Assembly (NCBI RefSeq): GCF_051401765.1
Contig: NW_027480438.1
Span: 4,216,001 to 4,280,000, forward strand
Direction: 5' to 3'
From: Calliopsis andreniformis
Lineage: Eukaryota; Arthropoda; Insecta; Hymenoptera; Andrenidae
Length of the DNA stretch: 64,000 nucleotides
The notes beneath the pieces are model-generated. The model did not search any database. It saw only the letters and a program-made list of their open reading frames with translations, and was not told where the DNA came from. Shown here in pieces: positions 28,601 to 41,515 of this stretch (its first letter is position 1; each line of letters begins with the position of its first letter). Made by a program: the position numbers and the translations under genes.

Positions 28601-29065
28601 CTCAATCATCAATCCTCAATCTTCAATCCTCAATACCCAATCCTCAATCTTCAATCCTCTAACCTCAATCCTCAATTCTCAATCCTCAATCCTCAATCCT
28701 CAATCCTCAATCCTCAATACTCAATCCTCAATCCTCAATCCTCAATCTTCAATCCTCAATACTCAATCTTCAGTCCTCAATTCTCATTACTCAATACTCA
28801 ATAATCAGACCTCAACCATCAATACTGAACCCTCAGTCCTTGTCCTCAATCCACAACCCTCAATCATCAATCCTCAATCTTCAATCATCAATATTCAATA
28901 TTCAGTCCTCAATGCTCAATCCTCAATCCTCAATCCTCAATCCTCAATGGTCAATCCGCAATACCCAATCCTGAATCTTCAATCCTCAATCCTCAATCCT
29001 CAATCCCCAATCCTCAATCCTCAATCCTCAGTCCTCAAACCTCAATCCTGAATCCTCAATCCTGA
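22681..29065 (+). repeat. Class II HOR, copy 1
   Basis: Class II unit beginning at the words CAGACCTCAACGTTC (22690). The same words recur at 29078, giving a period of 6388 bp there. Other points give 6801 (23138 to 29939), 6822 (24991 to 31813) and 6613 (27503 to 34116) because copy 2 has a gain of 413 bp and a loss of 209 bp. Landmark cores: 23329, 23679, 24546, 24958, 26445, 26795, 27320, 28012 and 28362, mostly alternating between families C and A. The unit carries three tandem 209-bp sub-repeats (25547 onward). At its right end CCTGAATCC runs directly into CAGACCTCAACG, which marks the junction with copy 2. Confidence 0.88.
25547..26035 (+). repeat. 209-bp sub-repeat, three copies (class II copy 1)
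   Basis: Three tandem blocks start with ATGAATACTCAACC at 25547, 25756 and 25965, spaced by exactly 209 bp (29 heptamers plus one 6-bp unit, CGTCCT). The third block leaves the pattern after about 70 bp. The first block has CAACCCTCAG; the second and third have CAACCGTCAG. Confidence 0.9.
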
Positions 29066-29312
29066 ATCCTCAGACCTCAACGTTCAATCCTCAATGTTCA
29101 ATCCTCAATACCCAATCCTCATTCTTCACTCCTCAATCCACAATCCTCAATCCTCAATCCTCAATCCTAAATATTCAATCCTCAATACTCAATCTTCAAT
29201 CCTCAATCCTCAATCCTCAATTCTCAATCCTCAACCCTCAGCCCTCAGTCCTTAAACCTCATTCCTCAACCCTCAGCCCTCATCCTCAATCCTCAATCCT
29301 CAATCCTCAATC

Positions 29313-29725
29313 CTTAATGTTCAATCCTCAATACTCAATCTTCAATCCTCAGTCCTCAGACCTCAATGTTCAATCCTCAATGTTCAATCCTCAACACTCA
29401 GTCCCCAATCCTCAATCTTCAATCCTCAATCCTCAATCCTCAATCCTCAATCCTCAATCCTCAATCCTCAATACTCAATCCTCAATCCTCAACCTTCAAT
29501 CCTCAATCCTCTATCCTCAATCCTCTATCCTCAATCCTCAATCCTCAATCCTCAATCTTCAATCCTCAATCCTCAACCCTCAGTCCTCAATCCTCAATCT
29601 TCAATCCTCAATACTCAATCATGAATCCTCAATCCTCAATCCTCAATCCTCAATCCTCAACCCTCAACCGTCAGTCTTGAAACCTCAATACTCAATCTTC
29701 AATCCTCAATCCTCAATCCTCAATC
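29313..29725 (+). repeat. 413-bp gain near the start of class II copy 2
   Basis: Upstream of here copy 2 runs 6388 bp from its partner (22690 to 29078). Downstream the offset is 6801 (CAGTACCC at 22948 and 29749). The 413-bp difference is 59x7. The added material is itself assembled from known words, for example CAATGTTCAATCCTC, and CTATCCTCAATCC, which is also found near 23930. Confidence 0.8.
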
Positions 29726-32368
29726 CTCAATCCTCATCCTTCAATCCTCAGTACCCAATCCTCAATCTTCAATCCTCAATCCTCAATCCTCAATTCTCAA
29801 TCCTCAACCCTCAGCCCTCAGTCCTTAAACCTCAATCCTCAACCCTCAGCCCTCATCCTCAATCCTCAATCATCAATCCTCAATCCTTAATCTTCAATCC
29901 TCAATACTCAATCTTCAATCCTCAATCCTCAGACCTCAATGTTCAATCCTCAATGTTCAATCCTCAATACCCAATCCTCAATCTTCACTCCTCAATCCTC
30001 AATCCTCAATCCTCAATCGTCACTCCTCAATCCTCAGTCCTCAAACCTCAATCCTGAATCCTCAATCCTGAATCCTCAATCTTCAGACCTCAGTCCTCAA
30101 CAATCAGTTGTCAATTCTCAATCCTCAATAGAATATCATCAATTCACAGTTTTCAATAAACAATACTCAATCTGCAATCTTCAAATCTCTATCCACAAAC
30201 ACCAATTCTTATCACTCAACCCTCAACTCTCAGTCCCCAAACCTCAATCTTCAATCCTCAACCCTCAATCCTCAATTCTCAATCCTCAATCTTCAATCCT
30301 CAATACTCAATCATCAATCCGCAATCCTCAATCCTCAATCTTCAATCCTCAATACTCAATCTTCAATCCTCAATCCTCAATCCCCACTCCTCAAACCTCA
30401 ATTCTGAATCCTCAATCCTGAATCCTCAATCTACAGCCCTCCGTCCTGAACAATCAGGTGACAATCCTCAATCCTCAATAGAATATCCTCAATTCATAGT
30501 TTTCAATACTCAATACTCAATCTGCAATCTTCAAATCTCTATCCACAAACATCAATTCTCATCACTCAACCCTCAATACTCAGTCCTCAATGTTCAATCC
30601 TCAATCCTCAATTCTCAATCTTCAATCCTCAATACTCAACCCTCAATCCCCAATCGTCAATCCTCAATACTCAATCTTTAATCCTCAATCCTCAATCCTC
30701 AACCTTCAATCCTCAATCCTCTATCCTCAATCCTCTATCCTCAATCCTCAATCCTCAATCCTCAATCCTCAATACTAAATATTCAATTATCAATACTCAG
30801 TCTTCAATCCTCAATCCTCAATCCTCAATCCTCACTCCTCATTCTTCAATCCTCAATACCCAATCCTCAATCTTCAATCCTCAAACCTCAATCCTCAATT
30901 CTCAATCCTCAATCCTCAATCCTCAATCCTCAATCCTCAATACTCAATCCTCAATCCTCAATCCTCAATCTTCAATCCTCAATACTCAATCTTCAGTCCT
31001 CAATTCTCAATACTCAATACTCAATAATCAGACCTCAACCATCAGTACTGAACCCTCAGTCCTTGTCCTCAATCCACAACCCTCAATCCTCAATCCTCAA
31101 TCTTCAATCATCAATATTCAATATTCAGTCCTCAATCCTCAATCCTCAATCCTCAATCCTCAATCCTCAATGTTCAATCCGCAATACCCAATCCTGAATC
31201 TTCAATCCTCAATCCTCAATCCTCAATTCCCAATCCTCAATCCTCAATCCTCAGTCCTCAAACCTCAATCCTGAATCCTCAATCCTGAATCCTCAATCTT
31301 CAGACCCCAGTCCTCAACAATCAGTTGTCAATTCTCAATCCTCAATAGAATATCATCAATTCACAGTTTTCAATACACAATACTCAATCTGCAATCTTTA
31401 AATCTCTATCCACAAACACCAATTCTTATCACTCAACCCTCAACTCTCAGTCCCCAATCCTCAATCTTCAATCCTCAATCCTCAACCTCCAATCCTCAAT
31501 ACTCAATCTTCAATCCTCAATCTTCAATTCTCAATCCTCAATTCTCAGTCCTCAATCCTCAGGCCTCAGTCCTTAAACCTCAATCCTCAACCCTCAGCCC
31601 TCATCCTCAATCCTCAACCCTCAATCCTCAATCCTCAATCTTCAATCCTCAATACTCAATCTTCAATCCTCAATCCTCAATCCTCAGTCCTCAAACCTCA
31701 ATTCTGAATCCTCAATACTGAATCCTCAATCTCCAGCCCTCAGTCCTGAACAATCAGGTGACAATTCTCAATCCTCAATAGAATATCCCCAATTCACAGT
31801 TTTCAATACTCAATGCTCAATCTGCAATCTTCAAATCTCTATCCACAAACATCAATCCTTATCACTCAACACTCAACACTCAGTCCTCAATGTTCAATCC
31901 TCAATCCTCAATTCTCAATCTTCAATCCTCAGTACTCAACCTTAAATCCTCAATCCTCAATCCTCAATCTTCAATCCTCAATCCTCAATACTCAATCCTC
32001 AACCCTCAATCCTCAATCCTCAATCATCAATCCTCAATCTTCAATACTCAATCCTCAATCCTCAATCCTCAATCCTCAATCCTCAATCCTCAATCCTCAA
32101 TCACCAATCCTCAATCTTCAATCCTCAGTACTCAACCTTTAATCCTCAATCCTCAATCCTCAATCTTCAATCCTCAATCCTCAATCCTCAATCCTCAATC
32201 CTCAATCCTCAATCCTCAATCCTCAATCCTCAATCCTCAATTCTCAATCGTCAATCCTCAATACTCAACCTTAAATCCTCAATCCTCAATCCTCAATCTT
32301 CAATCCTCAATCCTCAATACTCAATCCTCAACCCTCAATCCTCAATCCTCAATACTCGGACCTCAAAC

Positions 32369-32650
32369 ATGAATACTCAACCCTCAGTCCTCGTCCTCAA
32401 TCCACAACCCTCAATCCTCAATCCTCAATCTTCAATCATCAATATTCAATCTTCAGTCCTCAATCCTCAATCCTCAATCCTCAATCCTCAACCCTCAATG
32501 TTCAATCCGCAATACCCAATCCTCAATCGTCAATCCTCAATCCTCAATCCTCAATCCTCAATCCTCGGACCTCAAACATGAATACTCAACCGTCAGTCCT
32601 CGTCCTCAATCCACAACCCTCAATCCTCAATCCTCAATCTTCAATCCTCA
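32369..32650 (+). repeat. 209-bp sub-repeat, two copies (class II copy 2)
   Basis: Here the ATGAATACTCAACC blocks start at 32369 and 32578 only. One block fewer than in class II copy 1 accounts for the drop in inter-copy offset from 6822 to 6613 (209). Confidence 0.9.
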
Positions 32651-35600
32651 ATCCTCAATCCTCATCCTTCAATCCTCAATACCCAATCCTCAATCTTCAA
32701 TCCTCAATCCTCAATCCTCAATTCTCAATCCTCAACCCTCAGCCCTCAGTCCTTAAACCTCAATCCTCAACCCTCAACCCTCATCCTCAATCCTCAATCC
32801 TCAATCCTCAATCCTTAATCATCAATCCTCAATACTCAATCTTCAATCCTCAATCCTCAGACCTCAACGTTCAATCCTCAATGTTCAATCCTCAATACCC
32901 AATCCTCAATCTTCACTCCTCAATCCTCAATCCTCAATCCTCAATCGTCACTCCTCAATCCTCAGTCCTCAAACCTCAATCCTGAATCCTCAATCCTGAA
33001 TCCTCAATCTTCAGACCTCAGTCCTCAACAATCAGTTGTCAATTCTCAATCCTCAATAGAATATCATCAATTCACAGTTTTCAATACACAATACTCAATC
33101 TGCAATCTTCAAATCTCTATCCACAAACACCAATTCTTATCACTCAACCCTCAACTCTCAGTCCCCAAACCTCAATCTTCAATCCTCAACCCTCAATCCT
33201 CAATCCTCAATCCTCAATCTTCAATCCTCAATACTCAATCATCAATCCGCAATCCTCAATCCTCAATCTTCAATCCTCAATACTCAATCTTCAATCCTCA
33301 ATCCTCAATCCCCACTCCTCAAACCTCAATTCTGAATCCTCAATCCTGAATCCTCAATCTTCAGACCTCAGTCCTGAACAATCAGGTGACAATCCTCAAT
33401 CCTCAATAGAATATCCTCAATTCACAGTTTTCAATACTCAATACTCAATCTGCAATCTTCAAATCTCTATCCACAAACATCAATTCTCATCACTCAACCC
33501 TCAATACTCAGTCCTCAATGTTCAATCCTCAATCCTCAATTCTCAATCTTCAATCCTCAATACTCCATCTCTAATCCTCAATCCTCAATACTCAATATAC
33601 CATCCTCAATCCGCAATACTCAATCCTCAACCCTCAATCCTCAATCCTCAATCATCAATCCTCAATCTTCAATACTCAATCCTCAATCCTCAATCCTCAA
33701 TCCTCAATCCTCAATCCTCTATCTTAAATCCTCAAACCTCAATCCTCAATCCACAATCCTCAATTCTCAATCTTCAATCCTCAATACTCAATCTTAAATC
33801 CTCAATCCTCAATCCTCAATCCTCAATCCTCACTCCTCAATCCTCAATCCTCAGTCCTCAAACCACAATCCTGAATTCTCAATCTTTAGCCCTCAGTCCT
33901 CAACAATCAGTTGTCAATCCTCAATCCTCACTAGAATATCCCCAGTTCAGAGTTTTCCATACGCAATACTCGATCTGCAATCTTCAAATCTCTATCCACA
34001 AACATCAATTCTCATCACTCAGCCCTCAACACTCAGTCCACAATCCTCAATCTTCAATCCTCAATCCTCAACCCTCAATCCTCAATCCTCAATCTTCAAT
34101 CCTCAATACTCAATCATGAATCCTCAATCCTCAATCCTCAATCCTCAATCCTCAACCCTCAACCGTCAGCCTTCAAACCTCAATACTCAATCTTCAATCC
34201 TCAATCCTCAATCCTCAATCCTCAATCCTCATCCTTCAATCCTCAGTACCCAATCCTCAATCTTCAATCCTCAATCCTCAATCCTCAATTCTCAATCCTC
34301 AACCCTCAGCCCTCAGTCCTTAAACCTCAATCCTCAACCCCCAGCCCTCATCCTCAATCCTCAATCCTCAATCCTCAATCCTTAATCTTCAATCCTCAAT
34401 ACTCAATCTTCAATCCTCAATCCTCAGACCTCAATGTTCAATCCTCAATGTTCAATCCTCAATACCCAATCCTCAATCTTCACTCCTCAATCCTCAATCC
34501 TCAATCCTCAATCGTCACTCCTCAATCCTCAGTCCTCAAACCTCAATCCTGAATCCTCAATCCTGAATCCTCAATCTTCAGACCTCAGTCCTCAACAATC
34601 AGTTGTCAATACTCAATCCTCAATAGAATATCATCAATTCACAGTTTTCAATACACAATACTCAATCTGCAATCTTCAAATCTCTATCCACAAACACCAC
34701 TTCTTATCACTCAACCCTCAACTCTCAGTCCCCAAACCTCAATCTTCAATCCTCAACCCTCAATCCTCAATCCTCAATCCTCAATCTTCAATCCTCAATA
34801 CTCAATCATCAATCCGCAATCCTCAATCCTCAATCTTCAATCCTCAATACTCAATCTTCAATCCTCAATCCTCAATCCCCACTCCTCAAACCTCAATTCT
34901 GAATCCTCAATCCTGAATTCTCAATCTTCAGCCCTCAGTCCTGAACAATCAGGTGACAATCCTCAATCCTCAATAGAATATCCTCAATTCACAGTTTTCA
35001 ATACTCAATACTCAATCTGCAATCTTCAAATCTCTATCCACAAACATCAATTCTCATCACTCAACCCTCAATACTCAGTCCTCAATGTTCAATCCTCAAT
35101 CCTCAATTCTCAATCTTCAATCCACAATACTCCATCTCTAATCCTCAATCCTCAATACTCAATCTACCATCCTCAATCCGCAATACTCAATCCTCAACCC
35201 TCAATCCTCAATCCTCAATCATCAATCCTCAATCTTCAATCCTCAATACCCAATCCTCAATCTTCAATCCTCTAACCTCAATCCTCAATTCTCAATCCTC
35301 AATCCTCAATCCTCAATCCTCAATCCTCAATACTCAATCCTCAATCCTCAATCCTCAATCTTCAATCCTCAATACTCAATCTTCAGTCCTCAATTCTCAT
35401 TACTCAATACTCAATAATCAGACCTCAACCATCAATACTGAACCCTCAGTCCTTGTCCTCAATCCACAACCCTCAATCATCAATCCTCAATCTTCAATCA
35501 TCAATATTCAATATTCAGTCCTCAATGCTCAATCCTCAATCCTCAATCCTCAATCCTCAATGGTCAATCCGCAATACCCAATCCTGAATCTTCAATCCTC

Positions 35601-38600
35601 AATCCTCAATCCTCAATCCCCAATCCTCAATCCTCAATCCTCAGTCCTCAAACCTCAATCCTGAATCCTCAATCCTGAATCCTCAATCTTCAGACCTCAG
35701 TCCTCAACAATCAGTTGTCAATTCTCAATCCTCAATAGAATATCATCAATTCACAGTTTTCAATACACAATACTCAATCTGCAATCTTTAAATCTCTATC
35801 CACAAACACCAATTCTTATCACTCAACCCTCAACTCTCAGTCCCCAAACCTCAATCTTCAATCCTCAACCCTCAATCCTCAATCCTCAATCATCAATCCT
35901 CAATCTTCAATACTCAATCCTCAATCCTCAATCCTCAACCCTCAATCCTCAATCCTCTATCTTAAATCCTCAAACCTCAATCCTCAATCCACAATCCTCA
36001 ATTCTCAATCTTCAATCCTCAATACTCAATCTTAAATCCTCAATCCTCAATCCTCAATCCTCAATCCTCATCCTTCAATCCTCAATACCCAATCCTCAAT
36101 CTTCAATCCTCAATCCTCAATCCTCAATTCTCAATCCTCAACCCTCAGCCCTCAGTCCTTAAACCTCAATCCTCAACCCTCAGCCCTCATCCTCAATCCT
36201 CAATCCTCAATCCTCAATCCTTAATCTTCACTCCTCAATCCTCAATCCTCAGTCCTCAATCCTCAAACCTCAGTCCTCAATACTAAATATTCAATCCTCA
36301 ATACTCAGTCTTCAATCCTCAATCCTCAATCCTCAATCCTCACTCCTCATTCTTCAATCCTCAATACCCAATCCTCAATCTTCAATCCTCAAACCTCAAT
36401 CCTCAATTCTCAATCCTCAATCCTCAATCCTCAATCCTCAATCCTCAATACTCAATCCTCAATCCTCAATCCTCAATCTTCAATCCTCAATACTCAATCT
36501 TCAGTCCTCAATTCTCAATACTAAATACTCAATAATCAGACCTCAACCATCAATATTGAACCCTCAGTCCTTGTCCTCAATCCACAACCCTCAATCCTCA
36601 ATCCTCAATCTTCAATCATCAATACTCAATATTCAGTCCTCAATCCTCAATCCTCAATCCTCAATCCTCAATCCTCAATGTTCAATCCGCAATACCCAAT
36701 CATGAATCTTCAATCCTCAATCCTCAATCCTCAATCCTCAATCCCCAATCCTCAATCCTCAATCCTCAGTCCTCAAGCCTCAATCCTGAATCCTCAATCC
36801 TGAATCCTCAATCTTCAGACCTCAGTCCTCAACAATCAGTTGTCAATTCTCAATCCTCAATAGAATATCATCAATTCACAGTTTTCAATACACAATACTC
36901 AATCTGCAATCTTTAAATCTCTATCCACAAACACCAATTCTTATCACTCAACCCTCAACTCTCAGTCCCCAAACCTCAATCTTCAATCCTCAACCCTCAA
37001 TCCTCAATCCTCAATCATCAATCCTCAATCTTCAATACTCAATCCTCAATCCTCAATCCTCAACCCTCAATCCTCAATCCTCTATCTTAAATCCTCAAAC
37101 CTCAATCCTCAATCCACAATCCTCAATCCTCTATCCTCAATCCTCAATCCTCATCCTTCAATCCTCAATACCCAATCCTCAATCTTCAATCCTCAATCCT
37201 CAATCCTCAATTCTCAATCCTCAACCCTCAGCCCTCAGTCCTTAAACCTCAATCCTCAACCCTCAGCCCTCATCCTCAATCCTCAATCCTCAATCCTCAA
37301 TCCTTAATCTTCACTCCTCAATCCTCAATCCTCAATCCTCAATCCTCAAACCTCAGTCCTCAAACCACAATCCTGAATCCTCAATCCTGAATCCTCAATC
37401 TTCAGCCCTCAGTCCTCAACAATCACTTGTCAATCCTCAATCCTCACTAGAATATCCTCAGTTCAGAGCTTTCCATACGCAATACTCAATCTGCGATCTC
37501 CAAATCTCTATCCACAAACATCAATTCTCATCACTCAACCCTCAACACTCAGTCCCCAATCCTCAATCTGCAATCCTCAATCCTCAACACTCAATCCTCA
37601 ATCCTCAACCTTCAATCCTCAATACTCAATCTTCAATCCTCAATCCTCAACACTCAATCCTCAGTCCTCAAACCTCAATTCTGAATCCTCGATCCTGAAT
37701 CCTCAATCTCCAGCCCTCAGTCCTGAACAATCAGGTGACAATCCTCAATCCTTAATAGAATATCCTCAATTCACAGTTTTCAATACTCAATACTCAATCT
37801 GCAATCTTCAAATCTCTATCCACAAACATCAATTCTCATCACTCAACACTCAACACTCAGTCCTCAATGTTCAATCCTCAATCCTCAATCCTTAATTCTC
37901 AATCTTCACTCCTCAATACTCAATCTTAAATCCTCAATCCTCAATCCTCAATACCTAACCCTCAATCTTCAATCCTCAATCCTCAATCCTCAATTCTCAA
38001 TCCTCAATCCTCAACCCTCAATCCTCAATCCTCAATCCTCAATCCTCAATCCTCAATCCTCAACCCTCAATCGTCAGTCTTCAAACCTCAATATTCAATC
38101 TTCAATCCTCAATCCTCAATCCTCAATCCTCAATCCTCATCCTTCATTCCTCAATACCCAATCCTCAATCTTCAATCCTCAATCCTCAATCCTCAATTCT
38201 CAATCCTCAATCCTCAGTCCTCAGTCCTTAAACCTCAATCCTCAGCCCTCAGCCCTCATCCTCAATCCTCAATCCTCAATCCTCAATCCTCAACCTTCAA
38301 TCCTCAATCCTCAATCCTCAGTCCTCAAACCTCAATTCTGAATCCTCAATCCTGAATCCTCAATCTTCAGCCCTCAGTCCTCAACAATCAGGTGACAATC
38401 CTCAATCCTCAATAGAATATCCTCTATTCACAGTTTTCAATACTCAATACTCAATCTGCAATCTTCAAATCACTATCCAGAAACATCAATTCTCATCACT
38501 CAACCCTCAACACTCAGTCCTCAATGTTCAATCCTCAATCCTCAATCCTCAATCTTCAATCCTCAATACTCAATCTATAATCCTCAATCCTCAACCCTCA

Positions 38601-38801
38601 ATCTTCAATCCTCAATCCTCAATACTCAATCCTCAACCCTCAATCCTCAATCCTCAATCATCAATCCTCAATCTTCAATACTCAATCCTCAATCCTCAAT
38701 CCTCAATCCTCAATCCTCAATCCTCAATCCTCAATCACCAATCCTCAATCTTCAATCCTCAGTACTCAACCTTTAATCCTCAATCCTCAATCCTCAATCT
38801 T

Positions 38802-38878
38802 CAATCCTCAATCCTCAATCCTCAATCCTCAATCCTCAATCCTCAATCCTCAATCCTCAATCCTCAATCCTCAATCCT
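38802..38878 (+). repeat. Pure CAATCCT run, 11 units
   Basis: Eleven perfect consecutive heptamers between CAATCTT and CAATTCT, the longest unbroken run I noticed. The matching place in class III copy 2 (48826-48895) has ten, and class II copy 1 (25346-25415) has ten. Another ten-unit run is at 22026-22095. Short pure runs are scarce because most units carry substitutions. Confidence 0.85.
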
Positions 38879-39009
38879 CAATTCTCAATCTTCAATCCTC
38901 AATACTCAACCTTAAATCCTCAATCCTCAATCCTCAATCTTCAATCCTCAATCCTCAATACTCAATCCTCAACCCTCAATCCTCAATCCTCAATACTCAG
39001 ACCTCAAAC

Positions 39010-39500
39010 ATGAATACTCAACCCTCAGTCCTCGTCCTCAATCCACAACCCTCAATCCTCAATACTCAATCATCAATCATCAATATTCAATCTTCAGTCG
39101 TCAATCCTCAATCCTCAACACTCAGTCCTCAATCCTCAATGTTCAATCAGCAATAGGCAATCCTCAATCTTCAATCCTCAATCCTCAATCCTCAATCCTC
39201 AATCCTCGGACCTCAATAATGAATACTCAACCGTCAGTCCTCGTCCTCAATCCACAACCCTCAATCCTCAATCCTCAATCTTCAATCATCAATATTCAAT
39301 CTTCAGTCCTTAATCGTCAATCCTCAATCCTCAATCCTCAACCCTCAATGTTCAATCCGCAATACCCAATCCTCAATCGTCAATCCTCAATCCTCAATCC
39401 TCAATCCTCAATCCTCGGACCTCAAAAATGAATACTCAACCGTCAGTCCTCGTCCTCAATACACAACCCTCAATCCTCAATCCTCAATCTTCAATCCTCA
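39010..39500 (+). repeat. 209-bp sub-repeat, three copies (class III copy 1)
   Basis: Blocks start at 39010, 39219 and 39428, spaced 209 bp. The second and third have small private changes before the start word (CAATAATG, CAAAAATG) compared with CAAACATG elsewhere. Confidence 0.88.
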
Positions 39501-41429
39501 ATCCTCAATCCTCATCCTTCAATCCTCAATACCCAATCCTCAATCTTCAATCCTCAATCCTCAATCCTCAATTCTCAATCCTCAACCCTCAGCCCTCAGT
39601 CCTTAAACCTCAATCCTCAACCCTCAGCCCTCATCCTCAATCCTCAATCCTCAATCCTCAATCCTTAATCTTCAATCCTCAATACTCAATCTTCAATCCT
39701 CAATCCTCAGACCTCAACGTTCAATCCTCAATGTTCAATCCTCAATACCCAATCCTCAATCTTCACTCCTCAATCCTCAATCCTCAATCCTCAATCCTCA
39801 ATCCTAAATATTCAATCCTCAATACTCAATCTTCAATCCTCAATCCTCAATCCCCTATTCCCAATCCTCAACCCCCAGCCCTCAGTCCTTAAACCTCATT
39901 CCTCAACCCTCAGCCCTCATCCTCAATCCTCAATCCTCAATCCTCAATCCTTAATCTTCAATCCTCAATACTCAATCTTCAATCCTCAATCCTCAGACCT
40001 CAATGTTCAATCCTCAATGTTCAATCCTCAATACTCAATCCTCAATCCTCAATCCTCAATCTTCAATCCTCAATACTCAATCATGAATCCTCAATCCTCA
40101 ATCCTCAATCCTCAATACTCAATCCTCAAACCTCAATCGTCAGTCTTCAAACCTCAATACTCAATCTTCAATCCTCAATCCTCAATCCTCAATCCTCAAT
40201 CCTCATCCTTCAATCCTCAATACCCAATCCTCAATCTTCAATCCTCAATACTCAATCCTCAATTCTCAATCCTCAACCCTCAGCCCTCAGTCCTTAAACC
40301 TCAATCCTCAACCCTCAGCCCTCATCCTCAATCCTCAATCCTCAATCCTCAATCCTTAGTCTTCCATCCTCAATACTCAATCTTCAATCCTCAATCCTCA
40401 GACCTCAATGTTCAATCCTCAATACCTAATCCTCAATCTTCGCTCCTCAATCCCCAATCCTCAATCCTCAATCCTCAATCCTCAATCCTCACTCCTCAAT
40501 CCTCAATCCTCAGTCCTCAAACCACAATCCTGAATCCTCAATCCTGAATCCACAATCTTCAGCCCTCAGTCCTCAACAATCGGTTGTCAATCCTCAATCC
40601 TCACTAGAATATCCCCAGTTCAGAGTTTTCCATACGCAATACTCAATCTGCAATCTTCAAATCTCTATCCACAAACATCAATTCTCATCACTCAACCCTC
40701 AACACTCAGTCGCCAATCCTGAATCTTCAATCCTCAATCCTCAACACTCAATCCTCAATCCTCAATCCTCAATCCTCAATCTTCATTCCTCAATCCTCAA
40801 TCCTCAATCCTCAATCCTCATTCTTCAATCCTCAATACCCAATCCTCAACCGTCAATCCTCAATCTTCAATCCACAATACTCAATTTTTAATCCTCAATC
40901 CTCAATCCTCAATCCTCAATCTTCAATACTCAATCCTCAATCCTCAATCCTCAATCCAGAATCCTCAATCCTCAATCCTCAATCGTCAATCCTCAATACT
41001 AAATCTTTAATCCTCAATCCTCAATCCTCAACCTTCAATCCTCAATCCTCTATCCTCAATACTCTATCCTCAATCCTCAATCCTCAATCGTCAATCCTCA
41101 ATCCTAAATACTCAATCCTCAATACTCAATCTTCAATCCTCAATCCTCAATCCTCAATCCTCACTCCTCGTTCTTCAATCCTCGATACCCAATCCTCAAT
41201 CTTCAATCCTCAAACCTCAATCCTCAATTCTCAATCCTCAATCCTCAATCCTCAATCCTCAATCCTCAATCCTCAATACTCAATCCTCAATCCTCAATCC
41301 TCAATCTTCAATACTCAATCCTCAACCCTCAATCCTCAATCATCAATCCTCAATCCTCAATCATCAATCCTCAATCTTCAATCCTCAATACTCAATCTTT
41401 AATCCTCAAACCTCAATTCTCAATCCTCA

Positions 41430-41515
41430 ACCCTCAGCCCTCAGTCCTTAAACCTCAATCCTCAACCCTCAGCCCTCAGTCCTTAAACCTCAATCCTCAA
41501 CCCTCAGCCCTCATC
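41430..41515 (+). repeat. 35-bp tandem duplication shared by class III copies
   Basis: The word CCTTAAACC with its flanks is doubled at a spacing of 35 bp (41446 and 41481). The same doubling occurs in copy 2 (51582 and 51617). It therefore predates the duplication that made the class III copies, in contrast to the private 287-bp event. Confidence 0.85.

Larger units (their letters stand above)
29066..35685 (+). repeat. Class II HOR, copy 2
   Basis: Second class II unit. It matches copy 1 with the same landmark order (30130, 30480, 31347, 31780, 33058, 33408, 33933, 34625, 34975). Differences: about 413 bp (59x7) of additional heptamers near 29313-29725, and only two of the 209-bp sub-repeats instead of three. 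At about 35685, where copy 1 jumped into the next class II unit, this copy instead runs on into a family C landmark and the class III unit. Confidence 0.88.
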
